A stretch of DNA of 64,000 nt from Mesonia mobilis DSM 19841. Its GTDB lineage: Bacteria > Bacteroidota > Bacteroidia > Flavobacteriales > Flavobacteriaceae. Under the pieces are notes generated by a model. It saw only the letters and a program-made list of their open reading frames with translations, was not told the origin of the DNA and searched no databases. The stretch covers positions 1-64,000 of the forward strand of contig NZ_AUHX01000008.1 of assembly GCF_000423405.1 (NCBI RefSeq), in the 5' to 3' direction. The position numbers were made by a program, and so were the translations under genes. Below, one piece after another: positions 36,560 to 45,474 of this stretch (the stretch's first letter is position 1; each line of letters begins with the position of its first letter).

Positions 36560-37132
36560 ATGATAGAAGGTAAACTTATTGTCTTTTCCGCGCCTTCGGG
36601 TTCAGGTAAAACGACTATCGTTCAACACCTACTAAAGCAAGAAGATCTTAACCTGGATTTTTCGATCTCGGCTACTTCTAGAGCTCCGAGAGAAAATGAA
36701 GAAAACGGTAAAGATTACTATTTTATGTCGTTAGATGAATTTAAAACCCATATCAAAAACGACGATTTTTTAGAGTGGGAAGAGGTTTATCGCGATAATT
36801 TTTACGGTACGTTAAAAAAAGAAGTCGAACGTATTTGGGAACAAGGCAAACACGTCGTTTTTGATATCGATGTGGTAGGCGGTTTAGATATTAAACATAT
36901 TTACCCAGAGCGCACTTTGGCTGTATTTGTAGAGCCGCCAAGTATCGAAGAGTTAAAAATTAGACTTAAAAAGCGCAAAACCGAAACCGAAGATCGTATT
37001 AATATGCGCGTAGCAAAAGCCTCTATCGAGATGGCAACAGCGCCGCAATTCGACTTTATTATTGTAAATAACGATTTGCAAACCGCGCTAAACGAATCGT
37101 ATAGCTTGGTTAAAAATTTCATTAACAACTAA
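36560..37132 (+). CDS. gmk: Guanylate kinase
   Basis: Phosphorylates GMP to GDP. The 190-residue protein has the P-loop FSAPSGSGKTT near the N-terminus, SATSRAPRENEENGKDYYF for GMP binding, and FDIDVVGGLDIK. The ATG follows the yicC stop immediately and nadD starts six bases after its stop, so the three genes form one operon. Confidence 0.97.
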   Translation: MIEGKLIVFSAPSGSGKTTIVQHLLKQEDLNLDFSISATSRAPRENEENGKDYYFMSLDEFKTHIKNDDFLEWEEVYRDNFYGTLKKEVERIWEQGKHVVFDIDVVGGLDIKHIYPERTLAVFVEPPSIEELKIRLKKRKTETEDRINMRVAKASIEMATAPQFDFIIVNNDLQTALNESYSLVKNFINN

Positions 37133-37138
37133 GAAGTT

Positions 37139-37726
37139 TTGCAAAAGAAAGTAGGCTTATATTTTGGTACGTTTAATCCTATTCATATGGGTCATTTGGC
37201 AATTGCCAACCATATGGTTGAATTTTCAGATCTAGATGAAGTCTGGATGGTGGTCACTCCGCATAATCCACACAAGAAAAAAAGCACACTTTTAGCAGAT
37301 CATCATCGGTTAGAAATGGTATATCGCGCTACAGAAGCTTACGATAACATCAAGCCCAGTAATATTGAATTTGGTTTACCGCAACCCAATTATACGGTAA
37401 ATACCTTAGCGCATTTAGAAGAAAAATATCCCGATTATCAATTCGCCCTCATTATGGGAGAAGATAATCTAAACACTCTTCATAAATGGAAAAACAACGA
37501 AGTGATCTTAGAGCGTTTCGAAGTTTTTGTATATCCGCGAGTTACTTCAACAACCATCAAAGAAGAGTTTAAAAATCATCCGAAAATCACAAAAGTTGAT
37601 GCTCCTATTATGGAAATTTCAAGCACTTTTGTACGAAATGCCGTGAAAGAAGGTAAGAGAATTACGCCTTTACTTCCGCAGAAAGTTTGGGAATATATTG
37701 ATGAGATGAATTTTTATAAATCGTAA
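37139..37726 (+). CDS. nadD: Nicotinate-nucleotide adenylyltransferase (TTG start)
   Basis: NadD makes deamido-NAD from nicotinate mononucleotide and ATP. The 195-residue protein has the nucleotidyl transferase motifs GLYFGTFNPIHMGHLAIAN and ISSTFVR. The start codon is TTG at 37139; the first in-frame ATG lies inside the HxGH motif, so TTG must be used. It is the last gene of yicC-gmk-nadD. Confidence 0.95.
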   Translation: MQKKVGLYFGTFNPIHMGHLAIANHMVEFSDLDEVWMVVTPHNPHKKKSTLLADHHRLEMVYRATEAYDNIKPSNIEFGLPQPNYTVNTLAHLEEKYPDYQFALIMGEDNLNTLHKWKNNEVILERFEVFVYPRVTSTTIKEEFKNHPKITKVDAPIMEISSTFVRNAVKEGKRITPLLPQKVWEYIDEMNFYKS

Positions 37727-37760
37727 AGCCGCTCTGCAAAATCTTACAAAACGGCTTTAC
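37724..37760 (+). terminator. Possible weak terminator hairpin after nadD
   Basis: TAAAGCCG (37724-37731, including the stop codon) pairs with CGGCTTTA (37752-37759) around a 20-base loop. No T run follows, so it may be a weak or factor-assisted terminator. The rest of the 180-base gap holds only the gpsA promoter. Confidence 0.4.
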
Positions 37761-37879
37761 TAAATAACCAACCAAAAAATCTATTTTAATAACGGAAGCT
37801 TTTCTAGTTAATTGCATAAAACCTAGAAAATGAATGTTAAAAATATCGAATCTTACCATTAAAAATCGGTTAGAGGTTT

Positions 37880-37887
37880 TAACTTTG
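37880..37887 (+). promoter_or_regulatory. Candidate -7 box TAACTTTG for gpsA
   Basis: TAACTTTG lies 20 bases before the gpsA ATG and matches the same octamer as the hflX -7 box. No -33 TTG is evident. Confidence 0.5.
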
Positions 37888-37906
37888 AAATAAATTAAAA
37901 AGGGTT

Positions 37907-38908
37907 ATGAATAGAGATGCAAAATTTGCAGTTTTAGGTGGCGGTAGCTGGGCAACCGCGATTGCGAAAATGCTATGTGAAAATGTAGATAAGATCTATT
38001 GGTACATGCGTAATGAAGCTGCGATCGAGCACATTCGCAAAGAAGACCATAACCCAAATTATTTAAGCTCTGTTGAATTTGACAATAACCAACTACAGCT
38101 TACCAGCGATATTAATGAAGCGGTAGAAAATGCAGATTATTTGGTTTTTGTAATTCCTTCTGCTTTTTTAAAAACAGAATTAGACGCTCTTTCTGCCTCG
38201 CTTCAAAATAAAGTGATTTTTAGCGCTATTAAAGGTATCGTACCGGAAACCAGCTTGATCGTTGGTGAACATTTTCACAAAACCTATGATATCCCTTTTG
38301 AAAATATCGGAGTAATTACCGGACCTTGTCACGCTGAAGAGGTTGCTTTAGAACGTCTCTCCTATCTTACCATTGCTTGTGCTAACGAAGATCACGCTAA
38401 TTTCTTAGCAGAGCATTTAAGCAGCGAATACATAAAATGTACGACAAGTGAAGATGTGGTCGGTACAGAATATGCCGCTATGCTGAAGAATATTTATGCG
38501 ATCGCAGCAGGAATTGCACACGGTTTAGGTTACGGCGATAACTTTCAGAGTGTTTTAATGAGTAATGCGATTCGTGAGATGAAGCGTTTCATTAAAAAAA
38601 CCTATAAGATGAAACGTAATATCAATGATTCTGCCTATTTAGGAGATCTATTAGTGACCGGTTATTCGGTTTTTAGTAGAAACAGAATGTTCGGGAATAT
38701 GATTGGGAAAGGTTACACGGTAAAAAGCGCTCAAATGGAAATGAATATGGTTGCGGAAGGTTATTATGCCACCAAAAGTGCTTACCAGATCAATAAAGAA
38801 AAAGCTAAGAAAGCGCGTACACCGATAATTAATGCGGTTTATCAAATTCTTTACGAGCAGAAAAACCCTAAAAAGACTTTCATTAAATTAAGCGAAAAGC
38901 TTAATTAA
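37907..38908 (+). CDS. gpsA: NAD(P)-dependent glycerol-3-phosphate dehydrogenase
   Basis: Makes sn-glycerol-3-phosphate from dihydroxyacetone phosphate for phospholipid synthesis. The 333-residue protein has the Rossmann motif LGGGSWATAIAKML at the N-terminus, VITGPCHAEEVA, and the catalytic lysine region GTEYAAMLKNIYAIAAGI. It is slightly shorter than some family members at the C-terminus but complete. It is followed 11 bases later by an EamA gene with a TTG start. Confidence 0.96.
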   Translation: MNRDAKFAVLGGGSWATAIAKMLCENVDKIYWYMRNEAAIEHIRKEDHNPNYLSSVEFDNNQLQLTSDINEAVENADYLVFVIPSAFLKTELDALSASLQNKVIFSAIKGIVPETSLIVGEHFHKTYDIPFENIGVITGPCHAEEVALERLSYLTIACANEDHANFLAEHLSSEYIKCTTSEDVVGTEYAAMLKNIYAIAAGIAHGLGYGDNFQSVLMSNAIREMKRFIKKTYKMKRNINDSAYLGDLLVTGYSVFSRNRMFGNMIGKGYTVKSAQMEMNMVAEGYYATKSAYQINKEKAKKARTPIINAVYQILYEQKNPKKTFIKLSEKLN

Positions 38909-38919
38909 CTTCAACCGAC

Positions 38920-39813
38920 TTGAAAAACAATCATTTTTTTAGCGCACTTTTAGTAGCGCTTGGCGCGGCAAGCTATGGTATTCTAACCACCTTCGTAAAA
39001 TTAGCATACGCTGAAGGTTATAATACCTACGAGGTGACCTTCTCGCAGATGTTGTTAGGTTTTCTTGCTTTGTTAGTGATCAACTTCTTTTATAAAGGAA
39101 AAAAGCAGACAAAGCCAGTTACCAAAGCTTCTTCTAAAAATATAATTCACTTAGCGCTGGCAGGAACTTCTTTAGGCTTTACGAGTATTTTTTACTACTT
39201 AGCGGTTCAATATGTTTCGGTATCGATTGGTATTGTTTTATTGATGCAAAGTGTTTGGATGGGCGTGGTTTTTAACGCCATAAAATCAAAAGAGCGACCT
39301 ACCTTATTAAAAATTTTAGCTGTTGTGCTTATTTTAACAGGAACGTTCTTAGCCACCAATGTCTTTTTCGATGAGTTTACTATTAGTCCTCTAGGAGTTT
39401 TGTTTGGGTTATTAGCTGCTTTGTCTTACACAGTTACGATTTACACCTCAAATACCGTTGCCAAACATTTACCTGCCATCACTCGAAGTAAATGGATGAT
39501 GCTAGGCGGATTTATAATTGTTGCTCTTCTCGCTATTCCTTATTTGAATGAAAGCTTCAACTGGAATGTGTTTACGAAATGGGGACCCATTTTAGCATTG
39601 TTCGGCACCATTCTTCCACCTCTATTAATGACACAGGGAATGCCGAAATTGAATGTGGGTTTAGGTGTAATAATTACTTCAATAGAATTACCAGTCGCCG
39701 TGATTGCGGCTTATTTCATTTTAAATGAAGAAGTAAATTTGTATCAATGGTTGGGTATTTTATTCATCTTAACCGCAATTGTGGTGATGAATTTGAGAAA
39801 ACTTCAGCAATAA
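38920..39813 (+). CDS. EamA/DMT-family transporter (TTG start)
   Basis: A 297-residue ten-helix transporter with two EamA repeats (ALGAASYGILTTFVKLAYAEG; LGVLFGLLAALSYTVTIYTS). The start is TTG at 38920, 11 bases after the gpsA stop; no ATG lies near the beginning of the first helix. The substrate is unknown. It is not closely similar to the EamA protein at 34054. Confidence 0.9.
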   Translation: MKNNHFFSALLVALGAASYGILTTFVKLAYAEGYNTYEVTFSQMLLGFLALLVINFFYKGKKQTKPVTKASSKNIIHLALAGTSLGFTSIFYYLAVQYVSVSIGIVLLMQSVWMGVVFNAIKSKERPTLLKILAVVLILTGTFLATNVFFDEFTISPLGVLFGLLAALSYTVTIYTSNTVAKHLPAITRSKWMMLGGFIIVALLAIPYLNESFNWNVFTKWGPILALFGTILPPLLMTQGMPKLNVGLGVIITSIELPVAVIAAYFILNEEVNLYQWLGILFILTAIVVMNLRKLQQ

Positions 39814-39816
39814 AAT

Positions 39817-40212
39817 TTAACTCGCTAAAATACCTTCTTCCTTCATTAAAGGAACTTTCTTAGCGTTAGCTTCAGCAATTGTATGCTTTTTGAAAATGAA
39901 ATTCTTATGAAGCATTTTTCCTTCAGCAAAAAAGCTAACTGAAAATTCGTTATTCAGCTTTAAAACATTTGGTTCTAGATATTCAACTTTTGCAAAAGAC
40001 TTCGCACCCAAAACTTTTAACGTGTGACGCATAGTCGATGTTTTGTCTTTCTTATCATAACCACTAGAAACGATGAGTACAGTTTCTAACGGATAGTTGT
40101 TTTCATTAATTAAATATGCATACCAATCGTGCGTACGGTGGTCTTTATTAAACTCGTTAACCGCTACTAAATAAACGCCTTCTATTACAGGAATTTCAAT
40201 ATCTTTCTTCAC
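39817..40212 (-). CDS. Small conserved hypothetical protein downstream of pheS (GTG start)
   Basis: A 131-residue soluble protein with no signal peptide and the segment HDWYAYLINENNYPLETVLI followed by VSSGYDKKDKTSTMRH. I recognise it only as a flavobacterial conserved hypothetical, sometimes mislabelled as a PheRS subunit in databases. It starts with GTG at 40212, five bases after the stop of the small membrane protein gene, and is probably co-transcribed with pheS. No function is proposed. Confidence 0.8.
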   Translation of the reverse strand: MKKDIEIPVIEGVYLVAVNEFNKDHRTHDWYAYLINENNYPLETVLIVSSGYDKKDKTSTMRHTLKVLGAKSFAKVEYLEPNVLKLNNEFSVSFFAEGKMLHKNFIFKKHTIAEANAKKVPLMKEEGILAS

Positions 40213-40217
40213 AACTA

Positions 40218-40388
40218 CTAATCGTTAAGTCGATGTTTAATTTTTTGATAGGCAATCGCAAATAAGATCACGGCAACCGCTAACAAGATTAAACCAATGG
40301 TAATTTTTAAAAGTGCGATGATAAAGGTGACGTATAAAATAACACCTAACACAATGATTACCAATGCAAAAAAGCCTATCCTCTTCAT
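40218..40388 (-). CDS. 56-residue two-helix membrane protein
   Basis: A short gene between pheS and the 131-residue hypothetical. ATG 40388 lies one base after the pheS stop and the TAG ends at 40218, five bases before the next start. The product begins MKRIGFFALVIIVLGV, has two hydrophobic stretches (~5-27 and ~30-47) and a basic tail (YQKIKHRLND). The tight spacing on both sides supports it as real. The function is unknown. Confidence 0.75.
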   Translation of the reverse strand: MKRIGFFALVIIVLGVILYVTFIIALLKITIGLILLAVAVILFAIAYQKIKHRLND

Positions 40389-40389
40389 A

Positions 40390-41412
40390 TTATAAAACAG
40401 ATTTAAACTGATCTAAGAAACGAACATCGTTCTCATAAAACATTCGAATATCACCAATTTGATACAGTAACATCGCAATACGCTCGATACCCATCCCAAA
40501 AGCAAAACCAGAATATTCTGTTGGATCGATGTTACAGTTTTTAAGTACGTTAGGATCTACCATACCGCAACCCATAATTTCTAACCAACCGGTTCCTTTA
40601 GTGATTCTGTAATCGGTTTCGGTTTCTAAGCCCCAATAAATATCTACTTCGGCACTTGGCTCTGTAAATGGGAAATATGAAGGGCGTAATCTAATTTTAG
40701 ACTTTCCGAATAATTGCTTAGTAAAATATAGTAAAGTTTGCTTTAGATCTGCAAATGAAACGCCTTTGTCGATATATAAACCTTCTACCTGATGAAAAAT
40801 ACAGTGTGAACGCGCAGAAATTGCTTCATTTCTAAATACTCTTCCCGGAGAAATCGTACGAATTGGCGGCTGATTATTTTCCATATACCTCACCTGAACA
40901 CTAGATGTGTGCGTTCTTAGCAAAATCTCTTCAGGATCGGTTTGAATGAAAAACGTATCCTGCATATCTCTGGCAGGATGATATTCCGGAAGGTTTAAGG
41001 CCGTAAAGTTGTGCCAGTCGTCTTCCATCTCCGGACCTTCAGAAACATTAAAACCAATGTTTGAGAAGATGTCGATGATCTGATTTTTAACGATAGAAAT
41101 AGGATGACGTGAACCAATTTCGATAGGCTCACCGGGACGTGTTAAATCGCCATAAACGCCTTTTTCTTCCAGCTTACTTTCTAACTCGTCTTTTAGCTGG
41201 TTTACTTTATCTTGCGCGGCAGTTTTAAGCTCATTAATCGTTTGCCCAAACTCTTTTTTAGATTCGTTAGGCACGTTTTTAAATTCTGCAAAAAACTCTT
41301 TTAAGATCCCTTTTTGTCCTAAAAATTTAATTCTGAAGTTTTCTACTTCCTCTTGTGTCGAGGCTGAAAATTTTTCTACTTCAGCAATGTAATTTTTAAT
41401 CTTATCTATCAT
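40390..41412 (-). CDS. pheS: Phenylalanyl-tRNA synthetase alpha subunit
   Basis: Class II aminoacyl-tRNA synthetase catalytic subunit; pairs with PheT, which is not in this window. The 340-residue protein has an N-terminal coiled coil (~1-90) and motif 2 around [18 protein letters not shown]. Substrate-pocket segments [13 protein letters not shown] and motif 3 [16 protein letters not shown] are present. It heads an operon with two small genes downstream. Confidence 0.97.
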   Translation of the reverse strand: MIDKIKNYIAEVEKFSASTQEEVENFRIKFLGQKGILKEFFAEFKNVPNESKKEFGQTINELKTAAQDKVNQLKDELESKLEEKGVYGDLTRPGEPIEIGSRHPISIVKNQIIDIFSNIGFNVSEGPEMEDDWHNFTALNLPEYHPARDMQDTFFIQTDPEEILLRTHTSSVQVRYMENNQPPIRTISPGRVFRNEAISARSHCIFHQVEGLYIDKGVSFADLKQTLLYFTKQLFGKSKIRLRPSYFPFTEPSAEVDIYWGLETETDYRITKGTGWLEIMGCGMVDPNVLKNCNIDPTEYSGFAFGMGIERIAMLLYQIGDIRMFYENDVRFLDQFKSVL

Positions 41413-41469
41413 TTTTCTTCAACTTATAAAGGCGCAAAGTTAAGAAAATAGAAAACTAATGGAAGCTTT

Positions 41470-42165
41470 TTAACGGGGTATATTTTCAGAAGAAATTCTT
41501 AACCGATCTTTATAAATATAGCGCATTAAAAAGAAGACCGAAATTGCTCCGAAACTATGCCAAAGCCAATGCGTACCTACTTCAAAAATATCGGCTCTTA
41601 TATCTAAAATTCTGAACGTAATCGCACTACTAAACGATAATAAGGCGAATAAAATATTCTCACCGAATTTGAATTTCGTTTTTACCAAGTAAATACACAT
41701 CGGTAATAACAACCCGATAGCTGTAGAAATATAGTCGATAGAATTGCCCAATTTATAAGGCCATTTGATAAATTTGGGAGCAAAAAGCAAAAGCAGAACA
41801 ATGGCGAGCAAACCGTATTTTTGCAACGAATTTTCGCCGTCTTTAAAGGTAAAATAGATCGAAGCTGAAAGACATAAAATTACAATAGGCACCCAATCCA
41901 TCAACAACCAAATCTCGTGACTTCGCGTACCATGATAGATTGTACCACCTACAAAACCTACAAATAAAATGGGTAATGCATACACCAAAAATGCTTGCTG
42001 TTTTGCATTTTTATAAACGCGTACCGAAAAATAAATGACGATCGCTAAAAACAATAAGTTACTAAACGTATTAAATGGCTCTACCGGAAATCGACCTTCA
42101 ATGGTTTCCCGATAAATTGGTCCGCTATCGTTGGGAAAATTTATAGCGTTTAGAAAAAATATCAT
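41470..42165 (-). CDS. Ceramidase-like (CREST superfamily) membrane protein
   Basis: A 231-residue protein with about seven hydrophobic helices. It carries the pattern of CREST hydrolases: EPFNTFSNLLF in the first helix region, GGTIYHGTRS, LLMDWVPI with an acidic residue, and the paired histidines of THWLWHSFGA near the C-terminus. In ceramidases these residues bind zinc. The substrate in bacteria is unknown, though flavobacteria do make sphingolipids. Its ATG directly follows the stop of the 118-residue hypothetical upstream, so translation is coupled. Confidence 0.75.
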   Translation of the reverse strand: MIFFLNAINFPNDSGPIYRETIEGRFPVEPFNTFSNLLFLAIVIYFSVRVYKNAKQQAFLVYALPILFVGFVGGTIYHGTRSHEIWLLMDWVPIVILCLSASIYFTFKDGENSLQKYGLLAIVLLLLFAPKFIKWPYKLGNSIDYISTAIGLLLPMCIYLVKTKFKFGENILFALLSFSSAITFRILDIRADIFEVGTHWLWHSFGAISVFFLMRYIYKDRLRISSENIPR

Positions 42166-42522
42166 CTATAAAATATATTCTTTTTCTAAAAAATATTGCA
42201 CGATCGCTTCTTTCATCATAATGGCTTGTTCTCCTGCTTTTAAGTTGGGCAGTTGCTCTAAAACTTTATAATGCGGCCAGCCGTCTTCATCGATATAATC
42301 AAACTCGTAATACCCATAAGGTTCTAAAAGTCTGCAAATAGCAATATGCATTAGATCTAACTTTTGATCTTTCTTAAACCGTTGGTGCAGTTGCCCTAAT
42401 TCTTGCACGCCAATTAGGTAAATAATTGCATCTAATTCTAACACATCTCCATCTGCAAATTGCTGAGATAGTTTTTGCTGAACTCTCTCCCAATTTTGTT
42501 TTAATTCTTCATCTCTTGCCAT
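42166..42522 (-). CDS. Conserved small hypothetical protein, leaderless start
   Basis: A 118-residue soluble protein starting MARDEELKQNWERVQQKL, with YLIGVQELGQ and PYGYYEFDYIDEDGWPHYK. It is known to me only as a conserved Bacteroidetes hypothetical. A longer frame from a TTG at 42540 exists, but that codon lies upstream of the -7 box TATCTTTG (42535-42528), so ATG 42522 is chosen. The predicted transcript then begins at about the start codon. Confidence 0.82.
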   Translation of the reverse strand: MARDEELKQNWERVQQKLSQQFADGDVLELDAIIYLIGVQELGQLHQRFKKDQKLDLMHIAICRLLEPYGYYEFDYIDEDGWPHYKVLEQLPNLKAGEQAIMMKEAIVQYFLEKEYIL

Positions 42523-42527
42523 AGGTG

Positions 42528-42535
42528 CAAAGATA
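42528..42535 (-). promoter_or_regulatory. -7 box TATCTTTG for the 42522 gene
   Basis: TATCTTTG on the minus strand ends six bases before the A of the ATG at 42522. With the usual 5-7 base spacing the mRNA starts at the codon itself. Confidence 0.6.
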
Positions 42536-42559
42536 AGCAACTTCTTTTGCCAAAATAAT

Positions 42560-42567
42560 TATATTTG
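42560..42567 (+). promoter_or_regulatory. -7 box TATATTTG for the CvpA-family gene
   Basis: TATATTTG ends six bases before the A of the ATG at 42573, so this mRNA is also predicted to be leaderless. It forms a divergent pair with the box at 42528-42535. Confidence 0.6.
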
Positions 42568-42572
42568 CTTTT

Positions 42573-43085
42573 ATGAATTTAGTTGATGTTGTTATCGTAA
42601 TCATCCTAATCTTAGGGTTTGTACGCGGAGCTATGCGAGGCTTAATTGTTGAACTGGCTTCTTTAGTCGCACTCATTGCAGGGATTTACGGTGCCATACA
42701 TTTTTCTTACTTCGCCATCGATTTTCTGGGTGAAAGGCTTTCTTGGGATGAAGAGTATATTAAGATCGCAGGCTTTGCGCTTACCTTCTTACTCATTGTT
42801 TTACTTATTTTACTCATCGGAAAACTCCTTACCAAACTCGCCGGAATGATCGCTCTCGGAATTGTAAATCGAATTTTAGGCGGAATTTTCGGACTTATAA
42901 AGTTTGCTTTCGTTCTTAGCGTGATCGTTATGTTTTTAACCAACCTCAACAAAAGCATTACTTTTTTAGAAGAAGGTCATTTTAAGACTTCAATCTTATT
43001 AAAACCTATCAAAAAAGTAGCACCGATCGTTTTGCCACCGATTTTAGAAGGTTTTGAAGAAACCAACGATAAATTAAACGTATAA
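42573..43085 (+). CDS. CvpA family membrane protein
   Basis: A 170-residue protein with four hydrophobic helices and the CvpA-family start NLVDVVIVIILILGFVRGAM, followed by RGLIVELASL and GIVNRILGGIFGLIKF. Relatives affect envelope or peptidoglycan maintenance; the precise role is unsettled. A short basic tail follows the last helix. It is a single gene with a leaderless-type promoter and a terminator after it. Confidence 0.9.
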   Translation: MNLVDVVIVIILILGFVRGAMRGLIVELASLVALIAGIYGAIHFSYFAIDFLGERLSWDEEYIKIAGFALTFLLIVLLILLIGKLLTKLAGMIALGIVNRILGGIFGLIKFAFVLSVIVMFLTNLNKSITFLEEGHFKTSILLKPIKKVAPIVLPPILEGFEETNDKLNV

Positions 43086-43087
43086 AA

Positions 43088-43119
43088 AAAGAGCCGAAAA
43101 ATTATTCGACTCTTTAATT
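43088..43119 (+). terminator. Hairpin terminator after the CvpA-family gene
   Basis: AAAGAGCCGAA (43088-43098) pairs with TTCGACTCTTT (43105-43115) with one C-A mismatch and a six-base loop, followed by a short T/A tract. It lies between convergent genes. Confidence 0.75.
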
Positions 43120-43141
43120 TATTTTAAGTTGAAGTAAATTC

Positions 43142-43780
43142 TTAGAAATCTAATTTATATACTTCATCTAACTCATCGTTATTACTTAAATTCACGCCAA
43201 GATCGTTAACTAAACCGGTACCAACGCCGTAAGCCCAACCGTGAACGGTAAGTTTTTGGTCATTTTTCCAAGCGTTTTGCACGATAGAAGTTTCAGCAAG
43301 ATCAAAAACTTGCTCTACCACATTTAGTTCAACAAACTTATCCCAACGTTCTTTTTCATCTTCAATCTTTTCTAATTCTGCTTGATGTTTTCTGTAAACG
43401 TCTTTAATATGTCGAATCCAGTTATCGATTAAACCGATAGATTTATGCTCCATCGCTGCTTTTACACCACCACAACCATAGTGACCACAAACAATAATAT
43501 GTTCAATTTTAAGAGCATTTACCGCGTAATCTAAAACGCTCAACATATTCATATCGGTATGTACGACCATATTAGCAATATTACGATGTACGAAAACTTC
43601 TCCCGGAGGCGCTCCGATAATTTCATTTGCCGGCACACGACTATCTGCACAACCAATCCATAAAAGTGGTGGCTGCTGTCCATTTTCTAAGCGTTTAAAA
43701 AATTCTGGATCACTGGCTAACTTTTCGTTTACCCAGTTTTTATTATTATCAAGAATTTTTTTATAAAACTGTTGTCCCAT
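43142..43780 (-). CDS. Beta-class carbonic anhydrase
   Basis: Interconverts CO2 and bicarbonate. The 212-residue protein has the zinc and catalytic motifs WIGCADSRVPANEI (Cys, Asp, Arg) and VCGHYGCGGVKAAM (His, Cys). A family-typical FVHRNIANMV lies between them. It is 11 bases downstream of a SulP transporter, which points to a shared role in bicarbonate supply. Length and motifs are normal. Confidence 0.96.
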   Translation of the reverse strand: MGQQFYKKILDNNKNWVNEKLASDPEFFKRLENGQQPPLLWIGCADSRVPANEIIGAPPGEVFVHRNIANMVVHTDMNMLSVLDYAVNALKIEHIIVCGHYGCGGVKAAMEHKSIGLIDNWIRHIKDVYRKHQAELEKIEDEKERWDKFVELNVVEQVFDLAETSIVQNAWKNDQKLTVHGWAYGVGTGLVNDLGVNLSNNDELDEVYKLDF

Positions 43781-43791
43781 AATGTAAAGAT

Positions 43792-45375
43792 TTAAGCAAT
43801 TTGTTTTTTCTCTTTTTCAAAAAATTTCTTATAACTTTCAGGGTTTTCAAATTTCCCTTTCTTGGAGACAAAGGTAATGGTTATATTTCTTTCTTTAGCT
43901 TGAACAGAAAATTCATCTAAAATTTCAATCACATCATAATCAATAGATTTTACTTTTTGAGCATTGATTTCTAAGATCGCTCCGTTTGGTAATTGCTGAA
44001 GTTCTCTATTAATTGCTCCTTTATTTAAGAAGGTCACTTCTTCTGCTAATTCTAATTGATAGTTCTTGCTATTAGCAGCTACTTTTTCTTGATGTAAAAA
44101 ATGTGAATTTTTATAACTATTCAGTAAAATTACAATAATGCCGACCGCTAAGCCCAGACCAATACCAATAAGCAAATCGGTAAAAACAATACCAAGTATG
44201 GTAACAATAAAAGGGACAAATTGAGTTAAACCTAGACTCCACATTTTCTTGAAAAGTGATGGTTTTGCCAATTTATAACCCACAACTAATAAAATAGCAG
44301 CCAAAACAGCTAGCGGAATCATATTAAGCAATACCGGAATCGTTACTACAGAAATAAGCAAAAAGAAACCATGTAAAATTGCTGAAACTTTTGTTTTTGC
44401 GCCCGATTGCACGTTTGCAGAACTTCTTACAATAACCTGCGTAATAGGTAAACCTCCGATTAATCCTGAAATAATATTACCTGTTCCTTGCGCTAGTAAT
44501 TCTCGATTTGTTGGTGTTACTCGTTTTTGTGGATCTAATTTATCTGCAGCTTCTACACATAGCAATGTTTCTAAACTTGCCACAATTGCGATCGTAGCTC
44601 CGGTTAATAAAACACTGTAATTTGTGATCACGCTAAAACTAAAATTAGGAAATGTAAATTGCGAAGTAAAATCATCAAAACTTTCCGGTACAGGAACATT
44701 TACTAAATGCTCTTCAGCAATACCTAAATTACTTCCTTGCATCGTTACATAATAAACAACACCCGCCACGACAGCAACTAAAGGTCCCGGAATGATCGTA
44801 AAGATTTTAGATTTTTTTGCTAAAACAAATTCCCATAACAGTAGAATTGCAAGTGAAATTAAAGTTACAATTACCGCACCTACAGAAATATAATCAAGCA
44901 TATTGAAGAGTTCTGTAAAAGTATTTTCACCATCGGCTTGTAAAAATTGAAGTTCACCTTCATAATCTTTATCGTAACCAAATGCGTGCGGAATTTGTTT
45001 AAGAAAAATAATAATTCCGATACCGGCGAGCATTCCTTTAATCACAGATGAAGGAAAGTAATATCCAATGACTCCGGCTTTTAAAACACCTAATAAAATT
45101 TGTAGAACTCCGCCAATTACTACAGCCACTAAAAACTGCTCAAAACCTAAATTCGCGATCGCTCCCAAAACAATTACCGCCAAACCTGCTGCGGGACCGC
45201 TTACTCCTAACTGAGAACCACTAATAGCTCCTACCACAACGCCGCCAATAATCCCAGCAATTAATCCTGAAAAAGCCGGTGCTCCACTCGCTAATGCAAT
45301 ACCTAAACACAAAGGCAAGGCTACAAAAAAAACAACAATACTTGCAGGAATATCCTTATTTAAATGCTTAAACAT
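43792..45375 (-). CDS. SulP family anion transporter (probable bicarbonate uptake)
   Basis: A 527-residue inner membrane protein with 10-14 helices. The N-terminal SulP motif region is DIPASIVVFFVALPLCLGIA, followed by GSQLGVSGPAAGLAVIV. A STAS domain occupies roughly residues 430-520 (NGAILEINAQKVKSIDYDVIEILDEF). SulP proteins carry sulfate, bicarbonate and other anions. The adjacent carbonic anhydrase makes bicarbonate the most likely substrate, and fused or adjacent SulP-CA pairs are known. This substrate call is inference. Confidence 0.9.
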   Translation of the reverse strand: MFKHLNKDIPASIVVFFVALPLCLGIALASGAPAFSGLIAGIIGGVVVGAISGSQLGVSGPAAGLAVIVLGAIANLGFEQFLVAVVIGGVLQILLGVLKAGVIGYYFPSSVIKGMLAGIGIIIFLKQIPHAFGYDKDYEGELQFLQADGENTFTELFNMLDYISVGAVIVTLISLAILLLWEFVLAKKSKIFTIIPGPLVAVVAGVVYYVTMQGSNLGIAEEHLVNVPVPESFDDFTSQFTFPNFSFSVITNYSVLLTGATIAIVASLETLLCVEAADKLDPQKRVTPTNRELLAQGTGNIISGLIGGLPITQVIVRSSANVQSGAKTKVSAILHGFFLLISVVTIPVLLNMIPLAVLAAILLVVGYKLAKPSLFKKMWSLGLTQFVPFIVTILGIVFTDLLIGIGLGLAVGIIVILLNSYKNSHFLHQEKVAANSKNYQLELAEEVTFLNKGAINRELQQLPNGAILEINAQKVKSIDYDVIEILDEFSVQAKERNITITFVSKKGKFENPESYKKFFEKEKKQIA

Positions 45376-45474
45376 AACTATTAAATTTTACAATGCTTAG
45401 CTATTGTATAATTTACAAAAGCAACATTGTTTAGTTTTTTTAAATGAAATTTTTATAAAATACTACTAGAACGT

